Assembly: GCA_947247005.1 (NCBI GenBank)
Contig: OX365950.1
Coordinates: 14,458,720-14,522,719, forward strand
Length of the DNA stretch: 64,000 nt
Direction: 5' to 3'
Origin: Spisula solida
Lineage: Eukaryota; Mollusca; Bivalvia; Venerida; Mactridae
Shown: piece by piece, positions 39,521-52,900 of the stretch
Layout of the letters: the number at the start of each line of letters is the position of its first letter
Position numbering within the stretch: position 1 is the stretch's first letter
Translations under genes and position numbers: made by a program
Notes under the pieces: generated by a model
What the model was told of the DNA's origin: nothing
Database searches by the model: none
Seen by the model: the letters and a program-made list of their open reading frames with translations, nothing else

Positions 39521-40397
39521 AAATTACTTGTGAAAAATACAAAGTGATTTAACACACAATTATTTTTAAATTTGTGCATTTATTTGAGGTATCCTGTATT
39601 TCATTGAAATTAACATATTTTTTCATAAACTTCTGTCAGAATACAATGAAATAATACTTTACAAACAATGAGAATGAAACAGAGTGTGCGTTATTAAATG
39701 TACTGAGTATTTTATTTATATAAATGGTTCCGGTCAGTTGCATAAGCAAATCACCAAGCTAAAAATTGATTTTTAAAGCTGATAACATTGGCCATCTTGT
39801 TGTCTAAAACCTGATACTGCTAGAGGTATGAAAGTTGTCATGGAACAGGATATATATAGATTTCCTCTTAGTCTACCGAGATATTCAAATTATGGCCCTT
39901 AAATTATAAAATAGGGCTATAGTACTACATGTATGGTGATTGATTTAGGGCCATCTTGTTGAATATGTTAATGTACTATAGTTAGAATAATGACATGAAT
40001 TAAAAGTTTTTTAAGATACTCGAGTGTTATGTTTCTGATATGAGTCCGATATATTTTTAGCCCCAACGAAATAATTTCGGGGAAGGAGCGCGTATACAAT
40101 ATATTTGCCCCTGTCTGCCCTTCAGTCCCAAAATGATGTGTCCTATTTAACTTGAAAAATAATTGTGCTACAGCCTTCAAACTGCATAGGTATATTAGTC
40201 AGCATGATTTTTTGTCATAATTTTGGCCTAATCTTTATGAAACTTGGTCACTATAGAGGCAATACGTAGTCAGCACGTTCATTTGAGTTACTGCCCTTGA
40301 CATGTTAAAATTGCAATTGGGGGCATCCATGTCCAGGGGACACAATTATAGTTGTTTTCTGGGTGACTCGTCCATGCTGCGTGCCTTGTCCACTTTT

Positions 40398-41222
40398 TGT
40401 GTCGCCTAAAAAGGAGCCATATAGGGGGTACTTTTGTCTCTGCGGCTGCAGCAGCGGCGTCCAAATTTGCTTGTCCGGAGCATAACTTTGTCACCTTTTA
40501 AGTTCAAATGACTGCAGATTTGGTATGCATCTTTTTTGCAATAAGCCGAATTGCAGTGCGCAATAAATATAACTCTACCTTGCATCGTTTTTAAATTATT
40601 TCCCTTTGAATGATTTTATTAGAGCATTTCTTGTCCGGAGCATAACTTTGTCACCTAAAGTTCAAATGATTCAAGATTTGGTATGCATGTTTCTTGCAAT
40701 ATGTCAAAGTGCAGTGTGCAAGGACCATAACACTTCCATGCATCATTTTTGAATAATTTCCTTTTGATTGATTTTATTAGTGCATTTTTTGACCGGAGCA
40801 TATTAAGTTTGTCACCATAAGGTTGAATGACTTGAAACTTGGTATGCATGAATCTTACAAAAAGTCCACGTGCAGTGGACAAGAACCATAACTCTACCTT
40901 GTACCATTTTGAATTATTTCCCTTTGATTGATTTTATAAGCATCTCTTGTCTGAAATAACTTGGTCAACATAAGTATGAATGACTAAAATTGGTAGGCAT
41001 TTTTCTTACTGTGACATGAAGTGCAGTGCGCTAGATTCATAACTCTACTTTGTGTAGTGTTTGAATGATTCCCTTTTGATTGATTTTATCAGGACATTTT
41101 TTTTGTCCAGAGCATAACTTTGTCGTTTTTAGTTTAGATGACTAGAGAACTCTTGTGAGTCGGATATGTAGCCCAATACTGGATAGTTTCCATGAAAAAT
41201 GTGCATTTCGTCAGGCGACACA
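40398..41222. repeat. TGTGTCGCCT element with about 157-bp internal units
   Basis: TGTGTCGCCT (40398-40407) and AGGCGACACA (41213-41222) form a 10-bp TIR. Inside, about five degenerate units of roughly 157 bp carry cttgtccggagcataacttt, gtcacc, ttggtatgcat, gcagtgcg and aactctacctt. The design (short TIR, tandem interior) parallels the AGGTCA family. Confidence 0.75.
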
Positions 41223-41247
41223 TCGGGCTCACAGAGCTTTTATTAGC

Positions 41248-41720
41248 TGACCTAACGGAGTGAGCTTTTGTGGTCACTCTTTGTCTGTCCGTCAACAATT
41301 TATTCATGAAGACACTGGAGTCCACAATTTTATCCTAATCTTTATAAAACTTGATCACAATGATCATCCCAATACAATTTAGGCCAAGTTCGATATTGGG
41401 TTATTTGGGGTCAAAAATTAGGTCAAGCCATAGATAAACCTTGTGTGGTCACTAGAGGTCACAATTTTGGCTTAATCTTTATCAAACTTGGTTACAATGG
41501 TCATCTCAAAACTCAGGATCAAGTTTTATTATGGGTTATCCAGAGTCAAAAACTAAGTGAAACAATGGGACAGCCTTTTGTCTTCTATAGAGGCTGTATT
41601 TTTCACTGTTTTTTATGAAAGTTTATCAAAATGTTAGTCTAAATGGAATCTAGGTCAAGTTTCAATATCGGTTATGTAAGTTGCAAGGTCACTGATTAAG
41701 GCAACAACAGGGTTATTCGC
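41248..41720 (+). repeat. AGGTCA-family repeat, degenerate
   Basis: tagctgacctaacggagtga, gtcactctttgtctgtccgt, then two to three eroded units (gaggtcacaattttggctta, aaacttggttacaatgg). Confidence 0.75.
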
Positions 41721-42168
41721 TCAAGTTCGATCAAATAGAAATCGACACAATTGAGTACAATCTAAGGGAAAGAACTGCGTCTGATCCATACAGTAGTTAT
41801 TTGAGTTGCTCCCCTTTGGTAAAAATATATTTTAGCGTTGAATAAATGTTGCTAACCGTATAACAAGGTACACAATCTCTAGGTCATTAGGTGAAGAGCT
41901 TCTATTTATATATATTTTATGGGGTTTTTTTGCTTCTCATAATACAGGACATATATAAATGCGTGATTGTAAGGTGTGACAAGGGATGGTTAAAGATAAC
42001 ATGTACATGATATATTTAAATATTTATTGTTCAAATCCAAATATATTGCACTGTAGTATTCTAATACATGTATACAAACATCTGATATATAACAAACATC
42101 ACTCTTGATACAAACACCTGCATGGTTTAACTCTCTTCTACTTAAGTACCCACATAATTTGCTGGCTT

Positions 42169-42400
42169 AGAATGAGAAGGTCCTAAGTGCTACTTGCAAC
42201 CATATAAGACCCATAAATATTTAAAATCTGCACCACAAGGTGCTTCTTATGAGCCTATTTTCATGAAAATCGGAACAAGTCATGTTGACCAAACTGAAGT
42301 TGAAAAAGCTTGTTTTTCAGTAAATAAAGAGTTGTTTTCAGACAATTATTTCTCTTTTCCTCAAAATAGCGATTTTGGTCTTGTACGACCTTCTCATTCT
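42169..42400. mobile_element. MITE with AGAATGAGAAGGTC termini
   Basis: AGAATGAGAAGGTC at 42169-42182 is mirrored by GACCTTCTCATTCT at 42387-42400. The interior (ccacaaggtgcttcttatga, tttcatgaaaatcgg, tcatgttgaccaaactgaag) has a decayed relative at 61108-61330. The 73-residue frame across it is repeat-derived. Confidence 0.75.
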
Positions 42401-42403
42401 GAG

Positions 42404-45400
42404 CCAGAAAATTAATGATTATTACTCATAATTGGTACCTAAAAAACTAATAATGAACTTAACAAATAAAGTGTATTAGGTTGCAGTATGATCTATAAAC
42501 TGGACTGTATCCGGAGACAAAAAATCACCAAGGCATTTTCGTTCTAGGGTAAATTAGAGGCATTTTTTTATTCAAATTGAAAATTTGGTAATTTTTCAAA
42601 AAAGTTCACTAAGTAGATTTCTACCTCTGCAGGCCTGATAAATAAAATGGAGTTAAAGTTTACTATACATGATGTTAAAATGATTTGAAATAGTTAAAGA
42701 AAAAAATGCCTTTGATACACATGTTTAATTTAAACAACATTGTGACAATTCATGTTAGATAGCAGATCAGTCTCCGATCACACACAGCATCTCAAGTGGA
42801 AATCTCAGCTCAAATTGAGATTTTGCTAGAATCTGAGTCTGAATTAGAGAAAAATTTGAAGTGCAAGCTCTTGAAATATTACGGAAATAACCTCAGAATA
42901 ATGTTTCTGTTTTGTGATGCTAATATTGAGTCAAGCGTCACATGGAAATTAACTGAAAGACTTGTGTTAATATTTAAAATTAATAAAAATTATCGCACAC
43001 AGGCTACCTTGAAGACCTCAAGCCATTGACCTCTCCCTAGGCACTGCCTTAACAATTCTGTCAAGACAGACAGACAGAATGGTATACATGTATTACATTA
43101 TAATTATCTCTCATGTATATTACAAATAGGTAATGTACATTTATTATAACAACGTCACTTCAAGCAATTTTGTACCTCATGATAAATACTTGTACATGGA
43201 TAGTCTGCCCAGGATAATGTGATATTAACAAACATGAATCTGTTTGGTCAACCTTGGCATAATTGGTTTTACAAATTACTTAAATAAACAGATAAGGTCA
43301 GTATTGTACTCAAAACATCACTGATAATTGGTGCACCTAATTGTAATCCACCTTAAAATTTGTGGACTATACCAATTTTGCCCGCCTTTCACATTATCCT
43401 GGGCGCACTTATAACTAGATTATTTTTGTATCAAAATGCAAAATATTTGCCATAAGGTACATATTTGCTTGATGATACTCTACTGTTAAACAGTGAAAAC
43501 ATCCACTATACACAACAAGATATATCTAACTACAGTTTATGGATGACATTGTTATCTTCATGATTATATTATACATGAAACGATGATATGATATGCTAAA
43601 TATAAACAAGGCTGACCACCATTATTACAACATCTCCTCAATGTAAAGTGCAGTAGGTCCTGGGTTGGATTCCATGCCATGTCCTACCAAAGATGAAATA
43701 AAAATGGTACCAGTTATTGACTGGCTAGAAGCTCAGCATATATGGAACACTGGCTTCCCTTCTTTCATCCCCTCAGGCATATGTATTACATCAGGAATGA
43801 GGTGTCGAGAGTGATTAATATAAGTTGAAAAAACTTGTTCCACAATAGACCTAAATTGAGTTAGCATAATTAAACTACATCTAATGTAATGATAATACAT
43901 TCGTAATTGTTGAATGACTGTTTGGATGAACTGATAAAGCATGATACATTGTATTGTGTAATTATAAAATGACTAATGGAAATTAAATGCTCAATTGTGA
44001 AATTTTACACCAATTACGTTAATTTATGTACACATGTATATATATATATATATATATTAATTTGTTTCTAAATATTTATTGTAAATTGACCCAAAGTGGC
44101 TAACGCGATCCTCGGGTACCAGAATGGTACAACTACGGGAAATGATTCCCAACTATGCGTCACTTCCATTGTGGATAAATACTAATAGGGATGCTGCACC
44201 ATATTTTCTTTTCTCCGTACCTGGGGGCTATCAGTGACAACGGCAAACCATTAATTTAAGGCAAGTTGAAACCATACGCCTATAGTTACACTGCCCTAAC
44301 AACTAGAGCCACTGCCTGACCCTGTCATCCTTGCCTGACCCTGTCATCCTTGCCTGACCCTGTCATCCGAACTGTCAGTTGAAGCCCGTTTTGTAGATCT
44401 CATCTAAATCAACTATTACATTCCCTGAAGTTGGAGGTCAGTTGCCAATCTAGCTGGCAGGGAAAAGACTAAATGACCTGCATGCACTTACAATTGTCGA
44501 ACGCAAACAATTATTAATTTATAAATATATTATGAATAATTATCACTGTTAACAATGTTTTTTTGGTATACAAGACACTAATTCACTGAAATTAACAATC
44601 TTTATTGTTATGTATTTATTAATCCATTAATCTTATAAATTACTACAATCAGTATTTAGAAGTGAAAAGTTTGAAAGTAATCTCAGTCTGTAATTCTGTT
44701 GTGTTTTCATGGTAACCATGTTACAAATTCATGTGCAGTGATAGATACAGAATACTAAACTTGCTACATTATGCATGTTCTGAGTTGTATTAACCCATTA
44801 CCCTATATACCCCTAATTCATTTGTCTATGTTATTAGCTCAACTTTTCGACGAAAAAAAAGTAGAGCTATTGTCGTGATGGGATTGTGTGCATGTGCATT
44901 GGTTAATTTAATGTCAGAGTCATTTTCTCAAAGGTTATCGATAACTCTGTGACCTATATTTATGAAGTTATCTGCCCTTGTTTGGACTTAGTACATAGAA
45001 ATAGTGACACATTTTACACATTAACTGAATTTCTCAAACACTAAGCTTTCAACTTGAAAGTCAATACACATGTGGAATGTGATGACCTACATCTACTGAC
45101 AAGAGGATACAAATCTATCCAGCATTTTATGAGAGTTATTCCCCTTTTCTGACTCTGAATCTTTACACAAAAATGTCAATTACTCAAAGACTATCAAAGG
45201 TAACTGCCACTATGCTATTATATAAGGCCTGGGCCTACACATCATTTCGCCAAGCATAGTCTGATGACTTTTGTTGAGACCAAATTTATGTTAAAACACC
45301 CTACAAGCTACATTTTAAAAACATCATTGGAAGCATGCCCACACCACTTATCTATTTTGGACCTTCACAACAAAATGTCTCCAGGTACGCCCTTGGAAAT

Positions 45401-45415
45401 GGATTTCTGTATGCA
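42404..45415. other. Intergenic with small repeats
   Basis: Contains a roughly 200-bp MITE-like pair (gcccaggataatgtga at 43207-43222, inverted at 43389-43404), a TA run near 44037-44057, three 19-bp tandem copies of tgcctgaccctgtcatcct at 44313-44368, and a TAGCTCAACTTTTCGACG repeat at 44835-45000. No exon was recognised. Confidence 0.6.
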
Positions 45416-45417
45416 TA

Positions 45418-46254
45418 CACTAGGAGGCACTTATAACTGGGCACTTACACAAATCTCACTTTCTCAGCATTTAGTGGTTATTTTTTGTTGAAATTTGCAG
45501 CAAGTGTAGTTAAAAGGTGTGGGATAATGTTAAAGTGAATTTCATAACACACAATATTCAGGAAACACCAGCACATTATTCAGCATTGCATAAAATTGCG
45601 AAGTCACAAAATCTGCTACGGCTTAAAATGCACAATTTTCCAACAGCTAAGAGCGTTTATGCTATGCAATATTGTTGCATTGACTGTGGATGGGCAATCT
45701 CAGTGACAGTTGATCGAAGCATAATATGCCGCTCGTATCAAGATACGTAGAAATCCGACCAGTCATTGCAGAAAAATGACGTAGACAATTTTTAACAATG
45801 AACGGGCAGATAGATAGGTAGGACATAGCTCAAACACCTGTAGGGTTTAATGATTGCGTAACGCGTATTTTTACTTATTGGAACGCCAATGATAATTATA
45901 TGCTAACAATTACTTAGTGCAACATTGAGACGTCCGTGTTGATAAACCCGACGTCACGGCGTCAATTTAGACATACATCGTCTTTTGTGTTTTTTTAGGT
46001 CAACGGTTCATGAATTTGATGGAAATGACCACGTGTAATTTTATTTCTCGTTGTTTCACCATTTTCTCGTGCAATTCGCTAAATTGTTATTTTCACAGTC
46101 CAATGGACAATATTCATTGAACCATACGATTTAAATATTGGATTACGTTGCGTGTCGACTTACAACTGAATACACAAAATTTCGTTTAAAAATATTAACA
46201 AACAAAAAAATTCTTAGGAATTGAAAACTGCACAGTTACAAGTACCTCTTAGTG
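45418..46254. mobile_element. CACTA-like MITE, copy 2 (inverted relative to copy 1)
   Basis: CACTAGGAGGCACTTATAAC at the left and GTACCTCTTAGTG at the right, with TA at 45416-45417 and 46255-46256. The interior order is reversed relative to 541-1392 (ttgttgaaatttgcagcaag here lies near the left end). A shared frame block, NLLRxKxHxFPT, is visible in both copies but may only reflect DNA identity. Confidence 0.75.
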
Positions 46255-46718
46255 TACATACGGTACATGTACAGAGCATATCAATTGTTGTCATAGACAA
46301 CCAAGTTGTACAATTGATTTACTGTAGTGGTGTATGTATACATACAGTCTCATATTTCACTTCCTTATTTTGATCGTAAATACAATAATGAATGCATAAA
46401 TGATCAGATTACGTTCTTAATATCCTATTGTATTTCTAATACATGTTTAATAAGCATATCCAGTCAACCTGAGGAAAAGATGAGTTAAGTTTCAACATGA
46501 CAATTTTCGATGTATTTAGGCCCGAAAAAGAAATTGTTTGTTGGCAATTTGTTTTTAACTTTTTAGAATGAAGAATAGCAAGTTCCCTTTAAAAAGTATT
46601 TAAAAAGTCCTTGTTTCGACCCATGGGACAAAGCATTGATGGATGTATGATTACAACAGTAAAACATGTGGGAATGGATGTGGGAATATACATTTCATGT
46701 TTAATGTAATTTTGAAGA

Positions 46719-46908
46719 TCACAATTCATCCTCTGAATCACTTTCATAGATATTTGGATCCCTATTCAAGGATTTGTATTCTTGTCCCCTATTGTTTGTG
46801 TTGAGTGATTTGCCCCCTACTTGTGACGTTGTATCCATGTAAACACCAGCGCTCTGAGATGACTGCGTTAACACTTTGGTTTTTCTATGATATTCCAAAT
46901 CCTGCTCT
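46719..46908 (-). CDS. Membrane protein exon 4, cytoplasmic tail
   Basis: Acceptor ttccacag on the - strand (AG at 46910-46909). Encodes REQDLEYHRKTKVL through GQEYKSLNRDPNIYESD and SEDEL, stop at 46721-46719. Confidence 0.75.
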
Positions 46909-49900
46909 CTGTGGAAGAAACAAGTATGTAATATGAGCATGGCAAGAATTTAGACACGGGAGATTATCATGCATGCTTCTTTCCTACATATGCTAAATTT
47001 TTAAAATTTAAAACCAGGGAAGTCAATATATGTATATAGAAGGAGGTTTCATGAGAATATATGTGTAAAGGGAGAGAACCCATGACAATATATGTGTAAA
47101 GGTATAGAACCCATGAGAATATATGTGTGAAGGGAGAGAACCCATGAGAATATATGTGTGGAAGCAGAGACACCATGGTAATATATGTGTGAAGGGAGAG
47201 AACCCATGACAATATATGTGTAAAGGGAGAGAACCCATGAGAATATATGTGTGAAGGGTGAGAACCCATGAGAATATATGTGTGGAAGCAGAGACACCAT
47301 GGTAATATATGTGTGAAGGGAGAGAACCCATGAGAATATATGTGTGGAAGCAGAGACCCCATGGTAATATATGTGTAAAAGGAGAGGATCCTTGACAATA
47401 TATGTGTAAAGGGAGAGAACCCATGAGAATATATGTGTGGAAGCAGAGACTCCATGGTAATATATGTGTGAAGGGAGAGGACCCATGAGAATATGGGTAG
47501 AGGGAGAGAACTCATGACAATATATGTGTGAATACAGTGAACTCATGAGAACATATGTGAAGAGAGAGAATCCATGAGAATATATGTGTAAAGGGAGAGA
47601 ACCCATGAGAATATATGTGTGAAGGGAGAGAACCCATGAGAATATATGTGTGGAAGCAGAGACACCATGGTAATATATGTGTGAAGGGAGAGGATCCATG
47701 AGAATATATGTGTGAAGGGATAGCAGCAATGACAGTATATGGATAAAGGGAGAGAACCAAAAACAATATATTTACAACAGAGATAACCTATGTCAATATA
47801 TGTATGAAGGGAGATATGATTGTATAAACAGTGAGATAATTCATGACAATATGTGATATCACATGGTATCATATATGTCTGTATAACAATTATTGCTATG
47901 TTTAACACACACTAGTGCCACCACCCTTGTATAACACCTCTTACACACATGCTTTCAATACTCATACACTTACCTTTTACGTTTGATGAATATTCCTCCT
48001 GCGACACCGACGACTACAAGACACACAACTATCCCAAATACAGCACCCGCTATTGCGCCTGAATAAAGGAATACAATAAAGTAGTAAAATAGACCTACTG
48101 AAGATCATTATTTTTGGAGGGAGTTGAATTCGTTTTTGAACTTGACCACAAACTTTAATCCAAACGCTTAATCGACATCCCCAATACCGAACATAAGTTT
48201 ACCCTTCCATGTTTTGTAATCCACAAAAATAACGACCCCAAGAAAATGCATTTTCATCAAACTCCACGAAATTTAAAACCCACGAAAATGTGGTTTTACA
48301 GTAGTCTATAAATCCCTTTATCTGACAAAGTATCTGTACTCACATATAGGTCTGTTTCGTTCATTGATTAAAGTTGGTTATATGCAGTGAGTTTAAGAAA
48401 TTAATAGTTTTAGCTAACATTTGACCAAAAACGCAACAGAGAAAAAGCTTTTATTTTAATTCAAGGGAGGTAACTTTGAACGTACTAATTAAAGTTTGAC
48501 TCAAACAACATTACTCTATTATTCTAAATTAGACCTTTTTGTGGCCAAAAATGATTACAATTCAGCAATGCATGTACTGAAGTTTTTGCAACATCAAAAC
48601 CGTCCACTAGTCCATAACAGAATAGTTTGAATGAGTGCAATACTGCCTGAACAAAATCAGTTATTGCCCATTTGCTATCAGTAATCATTTTTTCATGAAT
48701 CTGTTAAGGCCACGTGCAGTTAAAAAGTCACAATGTCTATGGACTTGATTATTTTGTTAAAGATTCAACATTAAAATATAGACACATGGAGCATGGAAAC
48801 TATTTGTTGGTTGAGTATAAATAAAGTATCACAAGACTATCAAAGACAACGTTAAATGTGTGTGTGTGTTTTAATAATACGATATCTTATTTCAGCTGTT
48901 TCAGTGACACACAGTCAGGGGCAAGTATTGAACTCGGTTTTGGAGAATGACATATATACACAGGTCCCTAAGTAGTCTGGCTACCCGACTAGATAATATA
49001 TTTTTTTCAATCAATTATCATAACTTCAAATTCAATTTTAGCTAGATTTTATTTTGGGCTTGATTATTATGTTTGAGGGTGTAAAGGGAATTAATTTCAG
49101 GTAAAAAGAGTAGACTGAAGAGTTGTCTCCTTTTATTAAACATATGGTCTGTATAGACAGACTACATGAGTCCCTAAGGTTCTAAGCATGTTTATGTTAG
49201 GAAACATACCAGCCTCAGCCTTCACAGGATCGAATTCCTCATTTCCAGGTAAATCAGCTGCTGTGGTCGCATGCAGGGTCAAAGGATCTGTAAAGACACA
49301 TGTATACATGCATGTAAGTACTTGATACAAGGTTCAAATTTAGCTCACCATTCTTTCGCTGTTCAAATACCCCAATGCGAATTTTAAAGGTTCAGCTTAT
49401 GAACACGTGTGTAATATCACATAGGTCATGATGTCCTTAAAGTATGAACTGTAGTCATAGGCCGCAGGTAATAATGAGCTAATTCTGTGACGCCCACTTG
49501 AGGTAATTAGTAACGTTAATACTAGTAATAGCCGAATGTTTCAATATCACCTCTTTATTGCTGCATATAATTAGTATTTATACAATTTTCAACTGAAAGC
49601 GGAAGTTACATAAGTCGAGTTACATAGTTTATATTTCAACACACAAACAGTTAGCTCGAATGCATACTTTGTTCGAAGATAAGAAAGTACCCACACTCAA
49701 AGCTTGTCCATTAAAACGAACTTCGACCCTAATAAACGCCTGTTGTGATAAAGTAAAAACTTCGCTGACACTATTGAAAAATAAGATTATAAATAAATAT
49801 GACATAATTCAAATAAACAATCTTACCTGTACTATTAGTTATGTTCATGATAAACAAAGAGGAATGTTCAAAATCACTGCATATCAAGGTTCAATGTATA

Positions 49901-52900
49901 TCAGTGAATGAAAAACACCCGAACACTTCACATAAAAACAAACAAGTCTTTATCTTAAGTTAACTGTATCATATCATGGTACATGTATGCTAGCGTATAG
50001 CAATCTAACTCCCTAGATGTAAACGTTAACCACATTATCAAACCGAAACTTGTTGATTATGTATGCAATGTTGATCGTATTTCTGAATATAAAGTTGAAT
50101 TTAAACTGATTGCATTTAAATGCAATTAAACACATATATCTCTCGCACATTTCACAGTGATACATAACAGCTATCTATGTATGATCACATGGTGAAATTT
50201 TACCGGAAAGATGATGATGATGACAATGTTGATGCTGATGATGATGATGAGGATTTTGGCAAAGATGATGATGATGGTGACAATGACTCTTTGGGAAATG
50301 TGAGGGAGCACATGGTTGTGGTGATGGCGATGGTGCCGGACACTATTATCATGCTGATGATATGATGATGATGACGCTAGAAATGACGGTTGTTATGGTG
50401 AAGACGGTGTTGATGATGATGACGATGGGACTGTGATGATGATGATGACGAGGGGACTGTGGTGATGATGATGATGACGAGGGGGACTATAATGGTAGGG
50501 TGGTGGTGAGGGCAGGTCATCAATACCAGGGGTTGTAGTCTATATAAGCTAATTTAGAGAATATAATAATAATAATAATAAAGACTTTATTTACCGAAGG
50601 TGAAAACATATTAAGTTACATACATAATATATACACTTATTTCCAATGCGGCCTTCGTTGAAATAACAGTTTAACAAGAATAAAACAAAAGCAAAACAAA
50701 AACATACATGTATACATTTCCGACAAACACTCACTTGAATTATATTACTATGACTCACATTCATGCATAATAACATACGTTAACAATGAACTATTCGTTT
50801 GATGAAGAGACTAAATAAAAATATACAATGTACAAACAATACATAGTTTTACGAGTCTCAATTATTTTGTCTTTCTATGAGCAATTTCTTATATTTGGTT
50901 TTAAATGTTTTTAAAGAATTGCTTTGTCTGATATTGTGTGGAGTATTATTCCATATTTGAGATCCTTTAAATGCAAATGTGTCCTTTAAATAGTTTGTCC
51001 TTGGTCTCGGTTGAACAAGATCATTCCGTTCAATCGAGCGCAAATTGTACGTATTGTTAGATGAAAAAGTTACAAATTCAGACATATATTTAGGTACTAA
51101 ACCATGTCGACATTTAAAAACAAGTAGCCCAATATGATATGCACATCTGTTCTCAAAATTTAGCCACTGTATATCATTAAACATGACGTTTGTATTTGTT
51201 CGAACAGGTTTTCTTAAAATAATTCTGGCTGCTCGTTTTTGAATTTTTGTGATTTCTGTTGATTTCTATTTTAGATCTAGTTCCCTTTCCCCATATAGTA
51301 CAACCATAATCAAATGTTGGCATAATATAAGAATTATAAAACATTTGTTGCATCTCATCAGTTAAATAGTACCGTATTTGTTTCAATAAAGCTATTTTAG
51401 AGTTAAGTTTCTTTGAGACACTGTTTATCTGATATTTCCACGACAGCGTGTTGTCAATATATATACCAAGTACTTTTTGGTTTTCTACATTTTTAATTTG
51501 CATATTATTTATGTACAATTTCATTTCCTTTGCATTTTTTAATTTATTGTAAGAACTAAGTACCATGCATTTAGTTTTAGACGGATTTAAAGCCATGTTA
51601 TTAATATCACACCATTTGTTGATATTATTCAAGTTTAGTTGAATATTAAGTTCTATATCTTCAATATTGTGATGTGAGCTAAAAAGGATTGAATCATCTG
51701 CATATAGGTCAATATAAGCCATCGTTGTTTTCAATCCGATGTCATTGATGTAAATTAAGAAAAGAAGAGGTCCAAAAATAGACCCTTGAGGAACACCCGA
51801 TTTTGTATTTAAAGTTTCGGAATAACAATTATTTACCTTAATACATTGTTTCCTGTTACTTAGGTATGACTCAAAAAGCCTCACGGTACTTTCAGAAAAA
51901 TGGTATAATTTTAGTTTATATATTAAATGATTGTCATTGTCGCAAGAACGTGAATAGTACGATAAATACATATGTACATGTACATCACTACTGTATATAT
52001 TATCACAATTAGGTACGTTTGTAATTGAGCTTCATCTTTATTGTACCACGTTATACTGATTACCCTAATTTAGAATAAAATATCTCTTTAAATTGGTAAT
52101 CTACGAGTTTTAAACGAGTGCATGTATACAGAAATAAAATTATATTGGGTATGATATCGTCCATTTAGTACAGAATTAACTCGTCCTCTAACATTTACTG
52201 CTTGTTATCTAACATAATTGAGCTGTTGGCAAATTAACTGATTCCCTTTGGTGAAAGTAGATCAAAATTAAATAATATCATATTATAGTGAAACTATGCA
52301 AAGATAGGAAACATAATAGTTGTTTCATTTTCAGCAATAGTACATAGTGTAGTACCATTTATACCTTTTGAATACCTTCTTGACTGTTGGGAATCTTCTA
52401 ATAAACCCTTTAAGGCGTTAACTGCCCCCTAAATTAATTCTTAAAATGTGTGGTTGTAAATAATCGGTGTAAAATCCGGAACAGCTGTAACCGCCACGCA
52501 GGGTGTTTGTCCAAGAGTGATTTGAATGTTTATAGTTTTTATACACGTTTCACAGCAACAATTTGCACACTAAGATTCTGATTGTTCCAGTTAACATCAT
52601 GACAGGTGTGAATAATTACCATGCAGTCAAAGTGTAGAAACGAATCAATTTCCGGTTGTCACAATAAGTCATACACGATAAATTGTATAATCTCCCAATA
52701 AGTCATACAGTAACCGGAAATCATAGGTGCCTTTGCTCGCAATACGTCATACAAGTTCAATTATATAGAATCCCAATAAGTCATACAGTGATCAGGTTAT
52801 ACAATTTGGCAGATTTTCTCGTATGAAACATTCAAGGAGCAAATTAAGTCACACCAGTCTCTTCACATCGCCATGGCTATTGTGACACACGTTGGTCACT

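Noticed and set aside
46967..47908. Five overlapping - strand frames of 84-226 residues (HIYSHGFSPFT repeats)
   Set aside because: All are translations of the 31-bp minisatellite, which has no stop in any frame on this strand; it lies within an intron.
50177..50365. Asp-rich 62-residue frame
   Set aside because: Encoded by a GAT microsatellite; no support as a gene.
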